DNA of 64,000 nucleotides from Paramecium sonneborni (GCA_905182985.1 CAJJDN010000066.1:215076-279075); one strand, 5' to 3'; numbered from the stretch's first letter, positions 10,768 to 23,755 are shown. The notes: generated by a model not told the origin, from the letters alone. Numbers and translations: made by a program.

Positions 10768-12205
10768 TCACATTTCTTCTAAATCGTCATCATCATCATC
10801 ATCTAAATCTTTAGTTCCACTCATTAATATGTTGTTTGTTCTTATAGATCTATATGATTGATTTTAACTATTAAGCTTTTAACTAAATCTACTTTATCTT
10901 AATGAAATATTATTATTTTATTTTTTCAATTCTGAATGTTTTTCAACAATCATTTCTCTCATATTTTAATCTAATTATGATAATTATCTAGTCAATTCTT
11001 TATTTTCCTTTTTAAATCTATTCACTTTCTTCTACCATTCCACTTCATTATTTTCTAATTAATCAATTGTCATTTTAAGATTGTTGCATTCTGTTAATAA
11101 TGATCTTTTTTCATGTTGCAAAGAATTTACTTAAGCTTAAACTTTGTTAAATTTTTATTCCAAATCATCCATCTATTTTTCTGATAATTCAACCATCTTT
11201 TCTATCATATATTCATTTTATTTTTATTCAACTTTGTTGTCATCTATTAATTGTTTTAATCTTTGATTCTCTTACTAAATAAATTGTAAATCTTAATTTG
11301 TGCGATCTAAATGTTGAATCGCAGCTTAAAGTTACTATTACAATTATGATATCTATTAATTAAATTGAATTTACTTCATAGTCAGCCTATTATATTTATT
11401 CATTCATTTAAATGTTATTCATCTTCATTCTTTCTAATTCATTTGAAACATTTGAACTTTTAATATAATTTTAATTTTTTTACTTTTATTTCTCCATTAT
11501 AGGCATTTCAGGTAATATTTTTCCCAATTGGCTTTCAAACTACTTTGATAAATTATATAATTGATCATTATCAGCTTCTAATTTTAATTTATCCATTTTT
11601 AATTAATTATTCTCCTGCTAAAGATCTTTTATATCTTTCTTATATTATTGCAATTTATTTTTATATTTATTTTATAGTTTATCTAATTCTTATTTTAGAT
11701 GAACATTTTCAGTCTCTAATTTTGTTCTAAATTTTGAATATTTATTTTCCAATTATGCTAAATCTTTCAAAATATCATCATTTTTTTTAACTTTTATTTA
11801 TATCTAATCTTATATCTCTTTATTTCTATTTTTCTCCTCTTCAATTCTATTTTATTAATCTTCAACAACAGTATTGAGTGTTCTTATATTTTCTTCCAAT
11901 TAAATTACTTAATCATCTCGATTTCTTAATTCTCTTGTAAGATATTCTAATTCTTCATATAATTTTTTATTTCTTTCTTATTCTTATTTTATAAGCTTCA
12001 TAAAATCATCTTCTCTTTTTTCATAATGTTTTATATTCTTAATCTCATTTTCCTTTATTACTTCAATATCTTATTCTAAGCTTCTTATTTTAGCTTTCAA
12101 TATTTAATTATCTTCTATTGCATATCTTAATTATTAATTCAGTTCACGTTATTCTTCAGTACTTTATGGATAAAAATTATCTTTTGATTTGGCAGTTAAA
12201 TACAT
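10768..12205 (-). CDS. Long coiled-coil protein
   Basis: About 471 residues, nearly all heptad-like coiled coil rich in Glu, Gln, Lys and Leu (for example LEQDIEVIKENEIKNIK and LEEKN-type stretches). A Ser/Arg segment and an acidic tail of seven Asp (DLDDDDDDDLEEM) follow. One 22-nt intron at 11353-11374. The start is uncertain: ATG at 12203-12205 is used, but an in-frame ATG at 12239-12241 would add 12 residues and lie 3 nt after the stop of the upstream RRM gene. Probably a cytoskeletal or basal-body structural protein, by inference only. Confidence 0.78.
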
Positions 12206-12244
12206 AAATAATAATTAAATAATCTGAACAAAAATTTGCATTTA

Positions 12245-12952
12245 TCATTTTTTTATCTGAATACGATCAAAAATAGACTCTTTAACATCCATTCTCAGTC
12301 TTCCATCATCCTTACTTCTATTTTTATCAGAATATTATCCTATTACTATAACTTTATCATTTTATTTAAAATTTGGCACAGCTCTCATCTCTTAATTTTT
12401 ATCCTTAGAATTATTTATCTATTCTAAATAAATAATATAAACAATATTATTTATACCTATAGCATTCTCTGCTGACTCTTAATTTGAAAAAGTAATTGTT
12501 GCCTACTTATTATTAATCTAAAATTAAAAATTATCAAATTACACTAACTCCTAAAATATTCTAATCATCATCAATCAACTCTCTAAGATCCTATTATTTT
12601 GTATTTTCTTTCAAATTTCTTATAAATATTGAATATGAACCATCTTGCTTTATTTATTATTCTATCCAAAATAGTTATATATCTCACCCTCCTTTTTTGT
12701 TATATTCAAAATTCCTTTCTTTTTATTAACCTATTGTGATTAAACTCTTCCTGATTGCCCAGTATTTTAAATCACTATTACTTTTTTTGAAATTGGCTTC
12801 TTCAAAATTTAAGTTGAACGAACATTCCCACTCTCTTCTTCTGAATCTTTTCTACTTTGTTCTTTTTAACCTGATTACTAAGAAGGCTTATATTCATATT
12901 AATGATCTCTTATGATATTGATACTCTTTGAAAATATGTGATTCTTATTCAT
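12245..12952 (-). CDS. RRM-domain RNA-binding protein
   Basis: A 207-residue protein with one RRM in the middle: YSIFIRNLKENTK (RNP2 region), then INNKQATITFSNQESAENAI (RNP1 region and second helix). Flanks are basic and Ser/Gln-rich. A C-terminal RLRMDVKESIFDRI motif resembles the short peptides at the ends of ALY/SKAR-type mRNA export factors, but the match is weak. Three introns of 26, 25 and 33 nt (12662-12687, 12518-12542, 12424-12456) interrupt or flank the RRM; splicing gives an exact frame. It ends in TGA 40 bp (or 3 bp) before the next gene. Confidence 0.78.
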
Positions 12953-13170
12953 TAGAATATTAATTTATTATATTTATAATTAAAACAGATTCTTCTAAAA
13001 TTTTGTTTCATTTATATAAACATGTTCATTAAATATAAATAAATCATGCTGTTATTCAAAAATATTGACTATTAGTACTAGAAGTTATTTATCTAATAGC
13101 CTCCTATATCGAATTGCAGTCTTAAATTGCCTTTAAATTAAATACTTTAGTATTGACGTTACGAAGATCG
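12953..13170. other. Intergenic spacer
   Basis: About 220 bp between two same-strand genes. It has slightly more G+C near 13080-13170 than its surroundings. No reading frame or RNA structure that I can support. Confidence 0.4.
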
Positions 13171-14629
13171 TCATGTTTTATTAGAATCTTTAAGTATGAT
13201 TCTAAATGTTATAATTCCTTTCATTAAATCAAAATATACATTATCTTTTTTATTATCTAAATAAGGAATTATTGGAATTCCATTTTCTATTTAAAAAGCA
13301 TACGAGAATGCAGAATTATCTACTAAAATTACATCTTTTAAATCCCTATTGAGAATTCTCAAATCCTTTATATGACACCCTAATTCTATTTTAATACAAT
13401 CATCCCTAAATAATCTACAAGAAACTAAAATTCCTTATGGATCCAAATAATTTATTATTTAATTTGCATAATCTTCATTTGAAGCAGTAAATATAATTAT
13501 TTCGTAATATTCAGCCATATTTTTTAAGAATTCTTATGCATATGGTCTAATGCTAATTCCAGCCTAATTAAATTTTAACACTTACTTAATAAATTAGATT
13601 ATTCACTTTTACTGGAATATAAAAATCTGATTTCAATTATGAATATTCATTACAATGCACTAAGGTCTCATCAAGATCAATAACCAAAGTTTTTTATTTT
13701 TCTAATAATTAAATTCTAAATACTTGTTTATGCTTTGATTTTTTATGAAATTGAAAAATTTTATGAGATTTTGATATTTCTTGATTTTTATAAATTCTCG
13801 TAGATCTATAAAAAATGTCGAAGATACATTTGAGACTAAAATGTATCTGTTAATTAGCCTTCGAAATGTCCAACTAAATTATACATGTAATATTATTTTT
13901 ATTGAAAATATTCTATAAATAGACTTTTATAAAATACTTTGATTTGATAAATCAACATCATCAGTAATAAAGGTTTCTGTTGAAGGGTTTGCAACGAATT
14001 TTTCTGATTGACTTGTTTCTTAATCATTCACCTCTTTAGGATTTTTTTAAATTAGAAAGATTTTATTGAGATTATTTTCATCTTCTTTCTTATCTTTATA
14101 CTTTGATTCGTATTTAAGTTGTTTTCTAATTAATTTCCTTTGACCATTTGCTCTATTATACCTGAGCATCAAAATACTATTAATTGAAATAAATAATACT
14201 GAGACTAACTATTTGATATCTTATTTTTATGAAAATCTGAGACATCATCTATTTAACTAAAATTATCGATTCCTATTAATTTTTCATCTGAATTGCAAGA
14301 AATATTCTTTAAAGAAATGTTTTTTTTCAAAATCAATTCATTTTTGGCTTTCTTACCCAATTTTACATGCGTCTTAGTATTATTTAAAATGTTTTCTAGA
14401 TATATAAAATCCTATCAATACATTAATGATTAATCTCATTGTTGATCAACAACTCTTAAGACAGATGTTTCACATTAAGCTTTTCATTTTTTTAAAACTC
14501 ATTGAGAACATCTTTATTTTACTAAATTAAGTTAATTTGTATTTAGTATTGACTCTCTTACATTGAATTAAGAGTGGCCTCATTATTTTGTTTTCTCAAC
14601 AGTAGTTCTTTCTATTCATTTTTTTACAT
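13171..14629 (-). CDS. FCP1/SCP-type (CTD-like) phosphatase
   Basis: A 446-residue protein with a C-terminal HAD-family phosphatase domain (about residues 270-446). Motif I is DLDETLVH with both catalytic Asp residues; motif II is IIFTASNEDYA; motif III is VDNSAFSYA. This is the NIF/FCP1-like domain, which removes phosphate from Ser in the RNA polymerase II CTD or from other phosphoproteins. Five introns (26, 23, 25, 22 and 22 nt) are needed; the last splits IYQ from AGISIRPYAQEFL. The N-terminal 260 residues are Lys/Gln/Asn-rich with a coiled-coil start and no known domain. Whether the substrate is the CTD cannot be told. Confidence 0.9.
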
Positions 14630-15150
14630 TCCTAAAATTTATTTTTATATAGGAAATGGTTGAGAACATGAATTGAAGTATAAATATTTTCAAACGGGGT
14701 AATAAAGATTTGAATTATAATACATATTTCAGCAAATTTTCTACAGTTGTTTAATCATATTACTTTTAGTCATTGCAGATATTTCATAGTTAATTTCTAG
14801 ATGATTTAATTATTTGTTATTCATATGTTATTTATAATTTCTCTTTAACTAAAAAAATTACAAAAAATTATTAATCTCTATTATTTCTCTTGAAATAATT
14901 TATACTATTCTCACTTTCTATTTACTAAAATCATAATTTTATGATTCTTAATTAAATATATTCTCTTATAATAAGTTATGAATTAATTAAATTTATTTAT
15001 TATTAAATATTTAGCCAAATAATGTCTTTTGTTAACTATTCAAATATCAATATATTTCATAATGTAACTCAATTTTTTCAATCTAAATCACCAATTCTCT
15101 TTGATAGACATCATCAATATCCTCTTGTACTAATTATTAAATTATTAACA
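14630..15150. other. AT-rich non-coding stretch
   Basis: About 520 bp of low-complexity A/T DNA. A short minus-strand frame (MNNKQLNHLEINYEIS..., 14730-14830) stops without joining the phosphatase. I see nothing else supportable. Confidence 0.4.
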
Positions 15151-15560
15151 AAAAAAAAACTTAGAAAAAACTTTATTTAAATTAACATAGTTGTTATAAA
15201 CTCTAATAAAAATTTATCAATAATATTTTTAGCCTTCAAAAAAGTAGTGGCAACTCTGTTTTTCATTTCTTTTTATTCTTTCTTCCAGAGAATTAATTGC
15301 CCTTTTCATATCAGAATATTAGCAGTTTTTATTAAGTAAATTTTCATTCTTCATCTGGTATAATGAGTTTATAATTAAATTTGTTCTTATGGGATTTGAA
15401 GTCTAAGATCAATTTATCAGCAATCTTATCAGCTTAAACGGATATTAATATAAAAAATCATCAATTTCAGTGATAATTTAATTTATTCTTGTATTTGATA
15501 TGATGGTTATTTATAAATAAAGTTTGAAGATTAATTAAATATGATCAATATATAGTTTAT
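15150..15560 (-). pseudogene. Coding-like fragment with an in-frame TGA
   Basis: One minus-strand frame reads like protein (ITEIDDFLYQYPFKLIRLL, then SQTSNPIRTNLIINSLYQM and MKRAINSLEERIKRNEKQ) but has a TGA between LLIN and SQTSN. No ATG is found upstream and no GT..AG pair of suitable length removes the stop. The region may be a gene remnant or a gene with sequence errors. Function unknown. Confidence 0.3.
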
Positions 15561-15908
15561 TTTTAATATATTTTGTTTGATTTATATTGTTATTTTAAAC
15601 AGATTTTGAGACAATAATTTGAATTTTATTCTAAGATTTAATTATAAATAGGATATAATATAAACATATATTTAATACATAAAACTCGAAAAAACTTTAG
15701 TGAATTAAATTAATTCCAAGTTTTAATAATTTAATGCCTATTATTATTATTATTTCTTTTATATCAATAATTTAAAAAGGAATAATAATTATTATATAAG
15801 ATAATAATATTTTTTATAATTAATTTAAATTAAAGTTAATCAATGATGAATTAATAATAAATCAAGGCTTTGTATTTAATTTAAAGTGAGTTTATTAGAA
15901 GTTCTATT

Positions 15909-17925
15909 TCATAAACTATATTTTGATGGAACTTAAAAAGAATAGATGATTTCATTTTAAGAATAATAACTATAATTAATAGTTGATCCATCAGATATGT
16001 TCTTAATAAATCTGAACAAAATTTCTAATAGTTTTATAATTAATTAACTAATTAATAATATATTTGACAGAACTTAATTTATCTCTTTAGTATTTGTTAG
16101 ACCATAACCAAGCAAATATCTACTGACAGATAGGTCATTTGTTAATAAGAAAACTCTTCCTAAATTTTGAATTGATTAAATAATCATAATAATAGGTTCC
16201 AAATTCGAAATAGGTACATTTAGTTTAGTAATTTGAATATAAATTACTACTATTTTTCCATAGAAATCTCTAATTACAAATAAATATTAAAAAATTGCAT
16301 CCTAGCAGCAGTGTAATAATCTAGAAATAATTCTTAAATAAACACTGAATATAAGTCATATTACTTATTTTTTTCAAGTTCAAAAATTTCTTTTTCTTAA
16401 GCCCATTTTGCTAAAAAATTAATTTTCTTAAGATTTGATGCTTTCAAAACTATCTTATAATTGATTGCCTTTATATTATACAGCTACAAAAAATGAATCC
16501 TTTAAGTATAAATCAGATTATTTGTTGATAAATTGGGTACTTAAAAAAACAATTTTAAATTAATCTTCTGATTGTTTTATATTAGATATTGAATTATTTA
16601 ATTATTTGTAACTGAGATGTTGTTAATTATATAATTTTACATTTCTCTTAAAGAGATTCGCAAGAATTTGTGGTTTCTAATGAAAAATTGTCATTTTTCC
16701 TAAATTTTATTTTATTTTTATTATCATTGATCATTTACATATAGATATCAGATTTTTATTATTCATTATAAAATTGTAATTGTTAATTAAAGTAATTAAT
16801 TAAATCAATTTATTTAGAATGCAATATATTGGAAACTTTAATAAGTAAAGCATCTTCATTATTATTTTATTTAATTATTAAAGCTCAAATCCATAGATAT
16901 CTAATAAACCTCTGAAATTTATATTTGATTTGAAAGTCGAATATTACACTTAAAGATCATAAGGTAAATTGTAATTTTAAGCTAAAAATTTATTAAAATC
17001 ATTTGGATCAAAAATATTGTTAAGTAATTGAAGATTAGATTTTGTATTATAAAATATCAGTTTGAAACTATTTTGTTCGCTACTTTTTAGATAATATTTA
17101 ACAATAGAATCTTAGCGAATAGATCCCAAAATCTAAATGATTTTGATTTCATTTTCTGGTCTTCCAAAGATTTATGAACTAATTTAATTGAGTTTTAATT
17201 TACATAATTTAATTATTTATTTAATTCTATTTTGAATTTTAATTATCTATTTAGAATGCTAAATCAATAACCTTAATTTAAGTTCATAATTTAAATTAGC
17301 AATTTATTTGTTCTTTAACAAGAATTTCAATCCTATCTGGATTGAATGAAATTTTATCTAATTCATAAGGGAAATGATCGAGAGAATTTTATGAAATTAC
17401 ACTCTATGCTAATTCTTTAAGGATGAGACAATCATAAAATGTTAATTTTAGTTTTATTATTTTATTCTGCTGAATATATTCTACTATGCAATTGTGATTT
17501 TTTTAAAAAGAATCCTTAATAAAGGATAAACAAATAGCCTACATATCTGTAATCTAAAGAATAAAAGTAATAATTAAAAGTTTGTTTAATTCTTGCTTAA
17601 TATAATTAACTTTATTGCAGGGCATCCATGCTAAAACATAGCTATTAGGAAGTTTTATAGAAATATCTCCTTTATATCCTGCATTTTTAGCTAATTTATT
17701 ATATAATTTAATAAACTTATCTTTGACCCCATTAAGTTTATTTGTTAATACTTTATATTCTTAGGACTTGATAATTTTTAAATAAAGATGATAATTAGAA
17801 ATTAGCTTTGTATCCTTTAGAAGAAAACTTAATTCATACAAAGCATAATTTGACTTTATATTTATGTTTTATGGGATCAGACTTCTTTATATAAATCAAC
17901 CTTAAAACTATTCTTTAATAATCAT
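15909..17925 (-). pseudogene. Degenerate or poorly resolved gene
   Basis: A 2-kb minus-strand stretch with good coding character in pieces. It starts at the ATG 17923-17925 with MIIKEQ, a probable 24-nt intron, then a long frame containing KLYNKLAKNAGYKGDISIKL and FYDCLILKELAQSVISQNSL. Around 17290, and again near 16890, the frame shifts without a usable intron. Downstream pieces include INFRGLLDIYGFE, FGRPENEIKIIQILGSI, and a C-terminal part with RYLLGYGLTNTKEINQVL ending in TGA at 15909-15911. The indels suggest a decaying gene, or errors. LLDIYGFE resembles the myosin switch-II motif but no P-loop was found. Confidence 0.35.
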
Positions 17926-18061
17926 TTCAGTATTTGGTCAATTTCTCACATTTAATAAAAAAAGAATAAATTATTTTTAGAATTATAAAAAAATAAATTA
18001 ATGTAAAACAACAAGCAATCCTTTTTAATAAACTATTCGTAATAGAAAAATTGATTATTTT

Positions 18062-19478
18062 ATGATTAGCTAGTTTATTATTCTTTGGAGATGCTTATAT
18101 TTTTAATAATCTAATGCCATTGTAATCCATAATATAGGGTGAAATGAATTTGAACAATATGTAATTAATATATTTTATTCTATTTACTTAGCTTTAAGTA
18201 TAATATTACCATTTTTGAAGAAAATTTAATAGATAAGATTGGAATTAGAGTAAATTATGCTCATATTTTTATTCATTTTAATAATAGGTTCTAAGAAAAT
18301 AGTAGAGATAGGAAGATATATCATATAGAACAATTTTAATATGAAGATGTATATTTGGAATAGGATATGAGAGTTTGCAGTAATAATATCTTAGAGGTTT
18401 TAAGATGGACAAGTGAATTTAGGGTTAGAATAATATCTATCAGTATCATAATTAGGATTTGCATTGAATAGTTTAGTAATTCTTATAATCTAAGCTAATT
18501 ATGATAATTTTGGATTTACCTTTTTATTGGTTGATTTATTGTGATTTAGCATTAACCTATTTGAATAATTGAATAACTTATTTATATTTGAAAAGTACAA
18601 AATCCATTAGAGAAATTGAAAAAAAGAAACAAATAATAATTAATATATTATTAAATGAGTTTATAAATGAAAAAAATGAGAGAGAGAGTGACAATTCAGT
18701 ATCTTTACTAAATGAAAATGATTGAGATAGATATAGATGAGTAGAAAAAGAATGAGCTTGAACCTAAAGAAAATATCAAATTATCAGACTTAGATAGTTC
18801 TTATTGGATTTTATCATGCAATAATAATTTAAGATAAGAATTGTTTTTTTCTTTATTAGATATTAGAAATACATTCTTCAAAGTTTGTTTTTACAATTTC
18901 ATAATTTTTTGCTATCTATGTAACTCTATAATTTAGAATTTATAGTGATAAGATTCTTCAAAGTACTTTCATTAAATTGTGTTGAATACTATCATCTTTA
19001 TAATAATTAATTCGTAATTGTTATTTATTTATTGTAATTTAGTTAAATACTTATTTGTTAGAATGGTAAGTTGTCTTAGCTTTACAATAACTATGAATTA
19101 TTGATTCCATCTATAATTCTTGTAGTAAAATCGTCAAATTATAGGTATTTATTAAAATCTCAAATAATTATAGATACTGCATTTGGATTGTTAGGAGTTA
19201 TGTAATTTACTGCCTTAGCATTATTTCAATTAATTACTGGAAGCTTCGATAATAATCATCTTATAAATGAATAAGTTGAGTTAGATCTTTTTTAAAAGTA
19301 ATATTTTTAATATAACTTTAAGTATGTGTATTAATCTTATTTTTTGTTAGAGTATTTTGTTTAAATTTTATTATTGATATGATTGTTGATTCTTTTTAAT
19401 AAAAAATGGAAGCAAAAAGTTGAGTAGATTAAAGTCTAAGAGTAATAGTGTGTTATTTTAATATTAAATTTAATATGA
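18062..19478 (+). CDS. Putative multi-pass membrane protein, model uncertain
   Basis: Plus-strand frames in this 1.4-kb stretch contain several hydrophobic helices (SQLGFALNSLVILII, FGFTFLLVDLL, IPSIILVVKSS, FGLLGVMQFTALALFQLITG, YFLLEYFVQILLLI) separated by hydrophilic loops (SIREIEKKKQIIINIL, MIEIDIDEQKKNELEPKEN). At least four frame changes are needed and only some coincide with clear GT..AG introns (for example 31-nt candidates near 18160 and 18410). The last frame ends LILNLI and TGA, overlapping the ATG of the MYB gene. It may be a real membrane gene with several introns or a damaged copy. Family unknown. Confidence 0.35.
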
Positions 19479-21043
19479 GTAATCGAAATAAGAGTTTGGC
19501 AGAAAGAAGAAATTCGAAAAGTAAATGTAAGACTGCGATTTCTCAACGCAAAAACGCGGATTGTGAAGATTATAATTTCTATTAAGAATTCTAATTATTT
19601 TATCCTTAAGCTTAGGAGATAAAGTTTACAAAATTTGAATATATGAAGGAGTTCTTTAATTTAGGCATTGATGAATATCCATCAGATAAAGATATTTAAC
19701 GTATTTAACAAGAGATACTAACAACTAGTGGTTGGAATAGTAATCTTAAAAAGAATTGGACAATTAATGAGAAGAAAGTACTTATTTGGTTGGTTGGAAA
19801 ATTTAGTATTATGAGAAATGAAGATATTAGAGATTTATCATCAGAAATATTCGAAGAGATTTCAAGAATGATTTGTAGAAGAGATAAAGATCAATGTAAA
19901 TAGAAATGGTGTCAAATGTAAAAAATAGCATTATAATAATAACCTTTTAAAGCAGAAGAAGATAGAAAATTATATGATATAATTGTGTAATATTAATCAG
20001 TAGATATGGGTTAGAAGTGGAGTTAAATTGCATAAGAATTAAATTAAAATTCAAATATTTATAGATCAAGTAAATAATGTAGAGAAAGATGGTTAAATCA
20101 TTTAAATCCAAAGATTTCTAAGTATAATTATTAATATTTAAGATAACCTTGGACTGATGATGAAGACATATTATTATTGAATCTTGTTAAAGATTAAGGT
20201 AGAAGATGGGCAGAAATATCAAAAATTATGGATGGAAAGAGAAGTGAAAACAATCTTAAAAATAGATTTAATAGTTTAATTAAAAGAGAAAAGGATTTAC
20301 CTGTGTTGTAATTATATAAGATAAATAATAATAGATACACTCAAAATGGATCAGCAACTAATTTGGATGATTTATTATCAGGTTGCACTGGACCTGAAAT
20401 AACTGATCTTTAAAGATAAGCCATTGATGTATTATTATCCAAATTAAAATGGAGAAGTGCAGAAAGTCAAAATAAAAATACTAAAAAGAAATCTATTGAA
20501 CTTACTGAAAATATTGATAATTAAGTAAAGCGACAATTTTAATAGCGAACTTAGATTACTGTCCAATATACTATAGGAAACATAGAGTAAGAATCTAAAA
20601 TTACAGAACTCACTCCTTGTTTTGTAAATGTGAGTAAAAACATTATTTATTTTTGTACTCAAGATATCTTAATTCAATATTTAGGTTATCAATAATAGTA
20701 ACAACAATAATTTAAAGATCAATTTGATAAAATCAAAAATGAATTATGTGCATTTGATCTTGGATTTCAAAATTTCAAATCGACACTTAGTTAAATAGAA
20801 GAAATTGAAGAACCTCTTAAAAGTATATCAAACTTTCAACCAAATGATCTGGATGCATTTTTTAATTTAGAAACACCAGAAACTGTTTCCAAACCTATTT
20901 ATGTGAATTCTCTAGATATAATCACTCATTCAGCAATCAAATATTTACAGCATTGGAAAACTGAATGTTAATTTAATGATCGCCGAAGATCTAGCATAAC
21001 AACACCGAGATCACTTCCAAATTTGATATAAATATAATAATGA
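19475..21043 (+). CDS. R2R3 MYB DNA-binding protein
   Basis: A 522-residue intronless protein with two adjacent MYB repeats at about residues 150-275. The repeats read PFKAEEDRKLYDIIVQY ... KWSQIAQEL ... CRERWLNHLNP, then PWTDDEDILLLNLVKDQG ... RRWAEISKIM ... NNLKNRFNSLIKRE. The regularly spaced Trp residues and the recognition helices are the MYB signature. It is likely a nuclear transcription factor. An N-terminal region (residues 60-150) has a diverged MYB-like unit (WTINEKKVLIWLVGKF). The C-terminal 240 residues are Gln/Asn/Ser-rich. The 3' part from 20702 is repeated after an N at 21899, which is an assembly matter. Confidence 0.92.
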
Positions 21044-21898
21044 AAAAGGGTTTGATATTATTATTCAATATATCTATTTATTTTATTCCTAGATGCATAC
21101 ATTATTTTATTCATATAAAATAAGTGGATAAATTCAAATATCAAGCTTAATTTAGTTCAATCTGTAAGGGTTTAAGAATTTTTAAGAAATTTTCTAGATG
21201 AAATCTCATAAAAGGAATATATTACAACTTTCTATTATTTTATAAATATTTAACGATAAAACAAGAATCATGACTCTATTCTTATAAAATTTCTTTTAAA
21301 TATATCTCTTAAAAGGAGTTTGTAATGTTATTTTCTGATTTTATCACTTTTTCAACTTATGTAAATAAATCAAATTGTACACATCGATCTTTATCTCTCA
21401 TTATGATTATAAAAAAACTAAAAAGTAATTTGAAGTAATTAATTCTTTAAATATTCAAATGATCATTATTTTAAAGAGACTGCTCAAAATATTTTATTAT
21501 TATCTTACAAAGTAGAATTATTAAAAAATGAAATTAATTAAATTAAGTATTAGTTTGAAACTAACAATAAATTCTAAATCTTATTCTGAATTGTTCAATA
21601 ACTAAGTAATTAAACATTCAATTAACCAAAATAATATAAATAATAAAAATATAAGAAATCAGAAAAAAAAACATTGATTTTAAATAAATATACATATTTA
21701 TTTATGTATTAAAGAAATCAACCTAATTTAATGTTCAAAAATAATATATAAAATGCAGCGTAGATGCCAAATCTTGCAGCAATTCCATACACTAAGACAG
21801 ATGAAAATTTAAATAACTTAATTTAATTGATTATAAATTTACTTTTCTTGCATAAACCATTATCATATGCCAAATAATTGATAATACTCCTAATAAAA
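20702..21898. repeat. 1197-bp direct repeat flanking a gap, copy 1
   Basis: This block recurs at 21900-23096 with an offset of 1198 bp, separated by a single N at 21899. Every stretch I compared is identical, including a run of nine A. It contains the 3' end of the MYB gene and spacer, and it stops inside the 3' end of the neighbouring membrane-protein gene. This is the pattern of two overlapping contigs joined without being merged. Confidence 0.95.
21718..21898 (-). pseudogene. Truncated duplicate of membrane-protein 3' end
   Basis: Within copy 1, the minus-strand 3' end of the multi-pass membrane gene (stop TGA at 21718-21720) is present and cut by the N at 21899. It is a second copy of 22916-23096 and almost certainly an assembly artefact. 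Confidence 0.85.
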
Positions 21899-21899
21899 N
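21899..21899. other. Single-N assembly gap
   Basis: An N marks a join between two contigs that carry the same 1197 bp on both sides. The true genome probably has one copy and no gap here. Confidence 0.95.
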
Positions 21900-22241
21900 C
21901 AACAATAATTTAAAGATCAATTTGATAAAATCAAAAATGAATTATGTGCATTTGATCTTGGATTTCAAAATTTCAAATCGACACTTAGTTAAATAGAAGA
22001 AATTGAAGAACCTCTTAAAAGTATATCAAACTTTCAACCAAATGATCTGGATGCATTTTTTAATTTAGAAACACCAGAAACTGTTTCCAAACCTATTTAT
22101 GTGAATTCTCTAGATATAATCACTCATTCAGCAATCAAATATTTACAGCATTGGAAAACTGAATGTTAATTTAATGATCGCCGAAGATCTAGCATAACAA
22201 CACCGAGATCACTTCCAAATTTGATATAAATATAATAATGA
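21900..22241 (+). pseudogene. Duplicate of MYB gene 3' end
   Basis: Repeats the last 342 bp of the MYB coding region in the same orientation, ending at the TGA 22239-22241. It has no start and lies directly after the N. It should be treated as the overlapping contig end, not as a second gene. Confidence 0.9.
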
Positions 22242-23096
22242 AAAAGGGTTTGATATTATTATTCAATATATCTATTTATTTTATTCCTAGATGCATACAT
22301 TATTTTATTCATATAAAATAAGTGGATAAATTCAAATATCAAGCTTAATTTAGTTCAATCTGTAAGGGTTTAAGAATTTTTAAGAAATTTTCTAGATGAA
22401 ATCTCATAAAAGGAATATATTACAACTTTCTATTATTTTATAAATATTTAACGATAAAACAAGAATCATGACTCTATTCTTATAAAATTTCTTTTAAATA
22501 TATCTCTTAAAAGGAGTTTGTAATGTTATTTTCTGATTTTATCACTTTTTCAACTTATGTAAATAAATCAAATTGTACACATCGATCTTTATCTCTCATT
22601 ATGATTATAAAAAAACTAAAAAGTAATTTGAAGTAATTAATTCTTTAAATATTCAAATGATCATTATTTTAAAGAGACTGCTCAAAATATTTTATTATTA
22701 TCTTACAAAGTAGAATTATTAAAAAATGAAATTAATTAAATTAAGTATTAGTTTGAAACTAACAATAAATTCTAAATCTTATTCTGAATTGTTCAATAAC
22801 TAAGTAATTAAACATTCAATTAACCAAAATAATATAAATAATAAAAATATAAGAAATCAGAAAAAAAAACATTGATTTTAAATAAATATACATATTTATT
22901 TATGTATTAAAGAAATCAACCTAATTTAATGTTCAAAAATAATATATAAAATGCAGCGTAGATGCCAAATCTTGCAGCAATTCCATACACTAAGACAGAT
23001 GAAAATTTAAATAACTTAATTTAATTGATTATAAATTTACTTTTCTTGCATAAACCATTATCATATGCCAAATAATTGATAATACTCCTAATAAAA
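21900..23096. repeat. 1197-bp direct repeat flanking a gap, copy 2
   Basis: Second copy of 20702-21898. Unlike copy 1 it continues without a break into the complete membrane-protein gene, which shows the real right-hand context. Confidence 0.95.
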
Positions 23097-23755
23097 TACA
23101 ATATTGCCATTCTACAATAGAACTAGTTATCATCATTACAAGTAATGCAAAATGTAAACCAACAAATAATGCTGTAATCCATCCTGATGGAAGTGTTTTA
23201 ATCATAAAATCTACATATTTTAAATGATTATTTACTTCTCCAAAAATATTCCTCCAATATTCCTATACCAAAGACAAATAATGTCATAAATAATATCATA
23301 TAAGAGGTATTTGATTCATCAAAATAGGATTTATATAATTAAGTATTTTAGGTTGACAGAAATAGAATAGTAAGAGTAAAGAAGGTTATAAAAGTGATTA
23401 TTGTAGACAATATCAAAAGTTATATGTTTTCCTTTTTGAAGATGAATTCACCCTCATTATTTTATTTATTATACCTGCTATATAAAATTCCAAGACTCTT
23501 TTTCCTTAAGCCATAAAAAAAATATAAAAATATATCACTAAAATTATTAACATCATATAAGTTAATAAACATAGTAGAGCTGATGTTGTAATAGATAAAG
23601 CTATTTCATTATTAAAATTTAAAACTTATCCATGGAATTACTATAAGTCCTAACATTGCCAATTCTAGATAAACTTATTGACAAATTGATAATCCTAATG
23701 GAGGTACATCATCTACTGGATTTGTGACTGTTGCTAAATCATAACTAAGGTTCAT
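22916..23755 (-). CDS. Multi-pass membrane protein
   Basis: A 235-residue protein with about six hydrophobic helices (LAMLGLIVIPWI, ALLCLLTYMMLII, LLILSTIITFITFFTLTILFL, MILFMTLFVFGIGI, ALFVGLHFALLVMMI, LLGVLSIIWHMIMVY, and a C-terminal one). The N-terminus (MNLSYDLATVTNPVDDVPP) is hydrophilic without a signal peptide. Five introns of 25, 34, 22, 25 and 26 nt give an exact frame. Its 3' 181 bp lie in the duplicated block. I cannot assign a family; the layout resembles a small polytopic endomembrane protein. Confidence 0.7.

Noticed and set aside
16800..17000. Myosin gene on the minus strand
   Set aside because: Only one short motif fits. No P-loop (GESGAGKT) or switch I was found upstream, so the family call is not supported.
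21900..22241. A second MYB gene
   Set aside because: It is an identical partial copy directly after an N, best explained as an assembly overlap.
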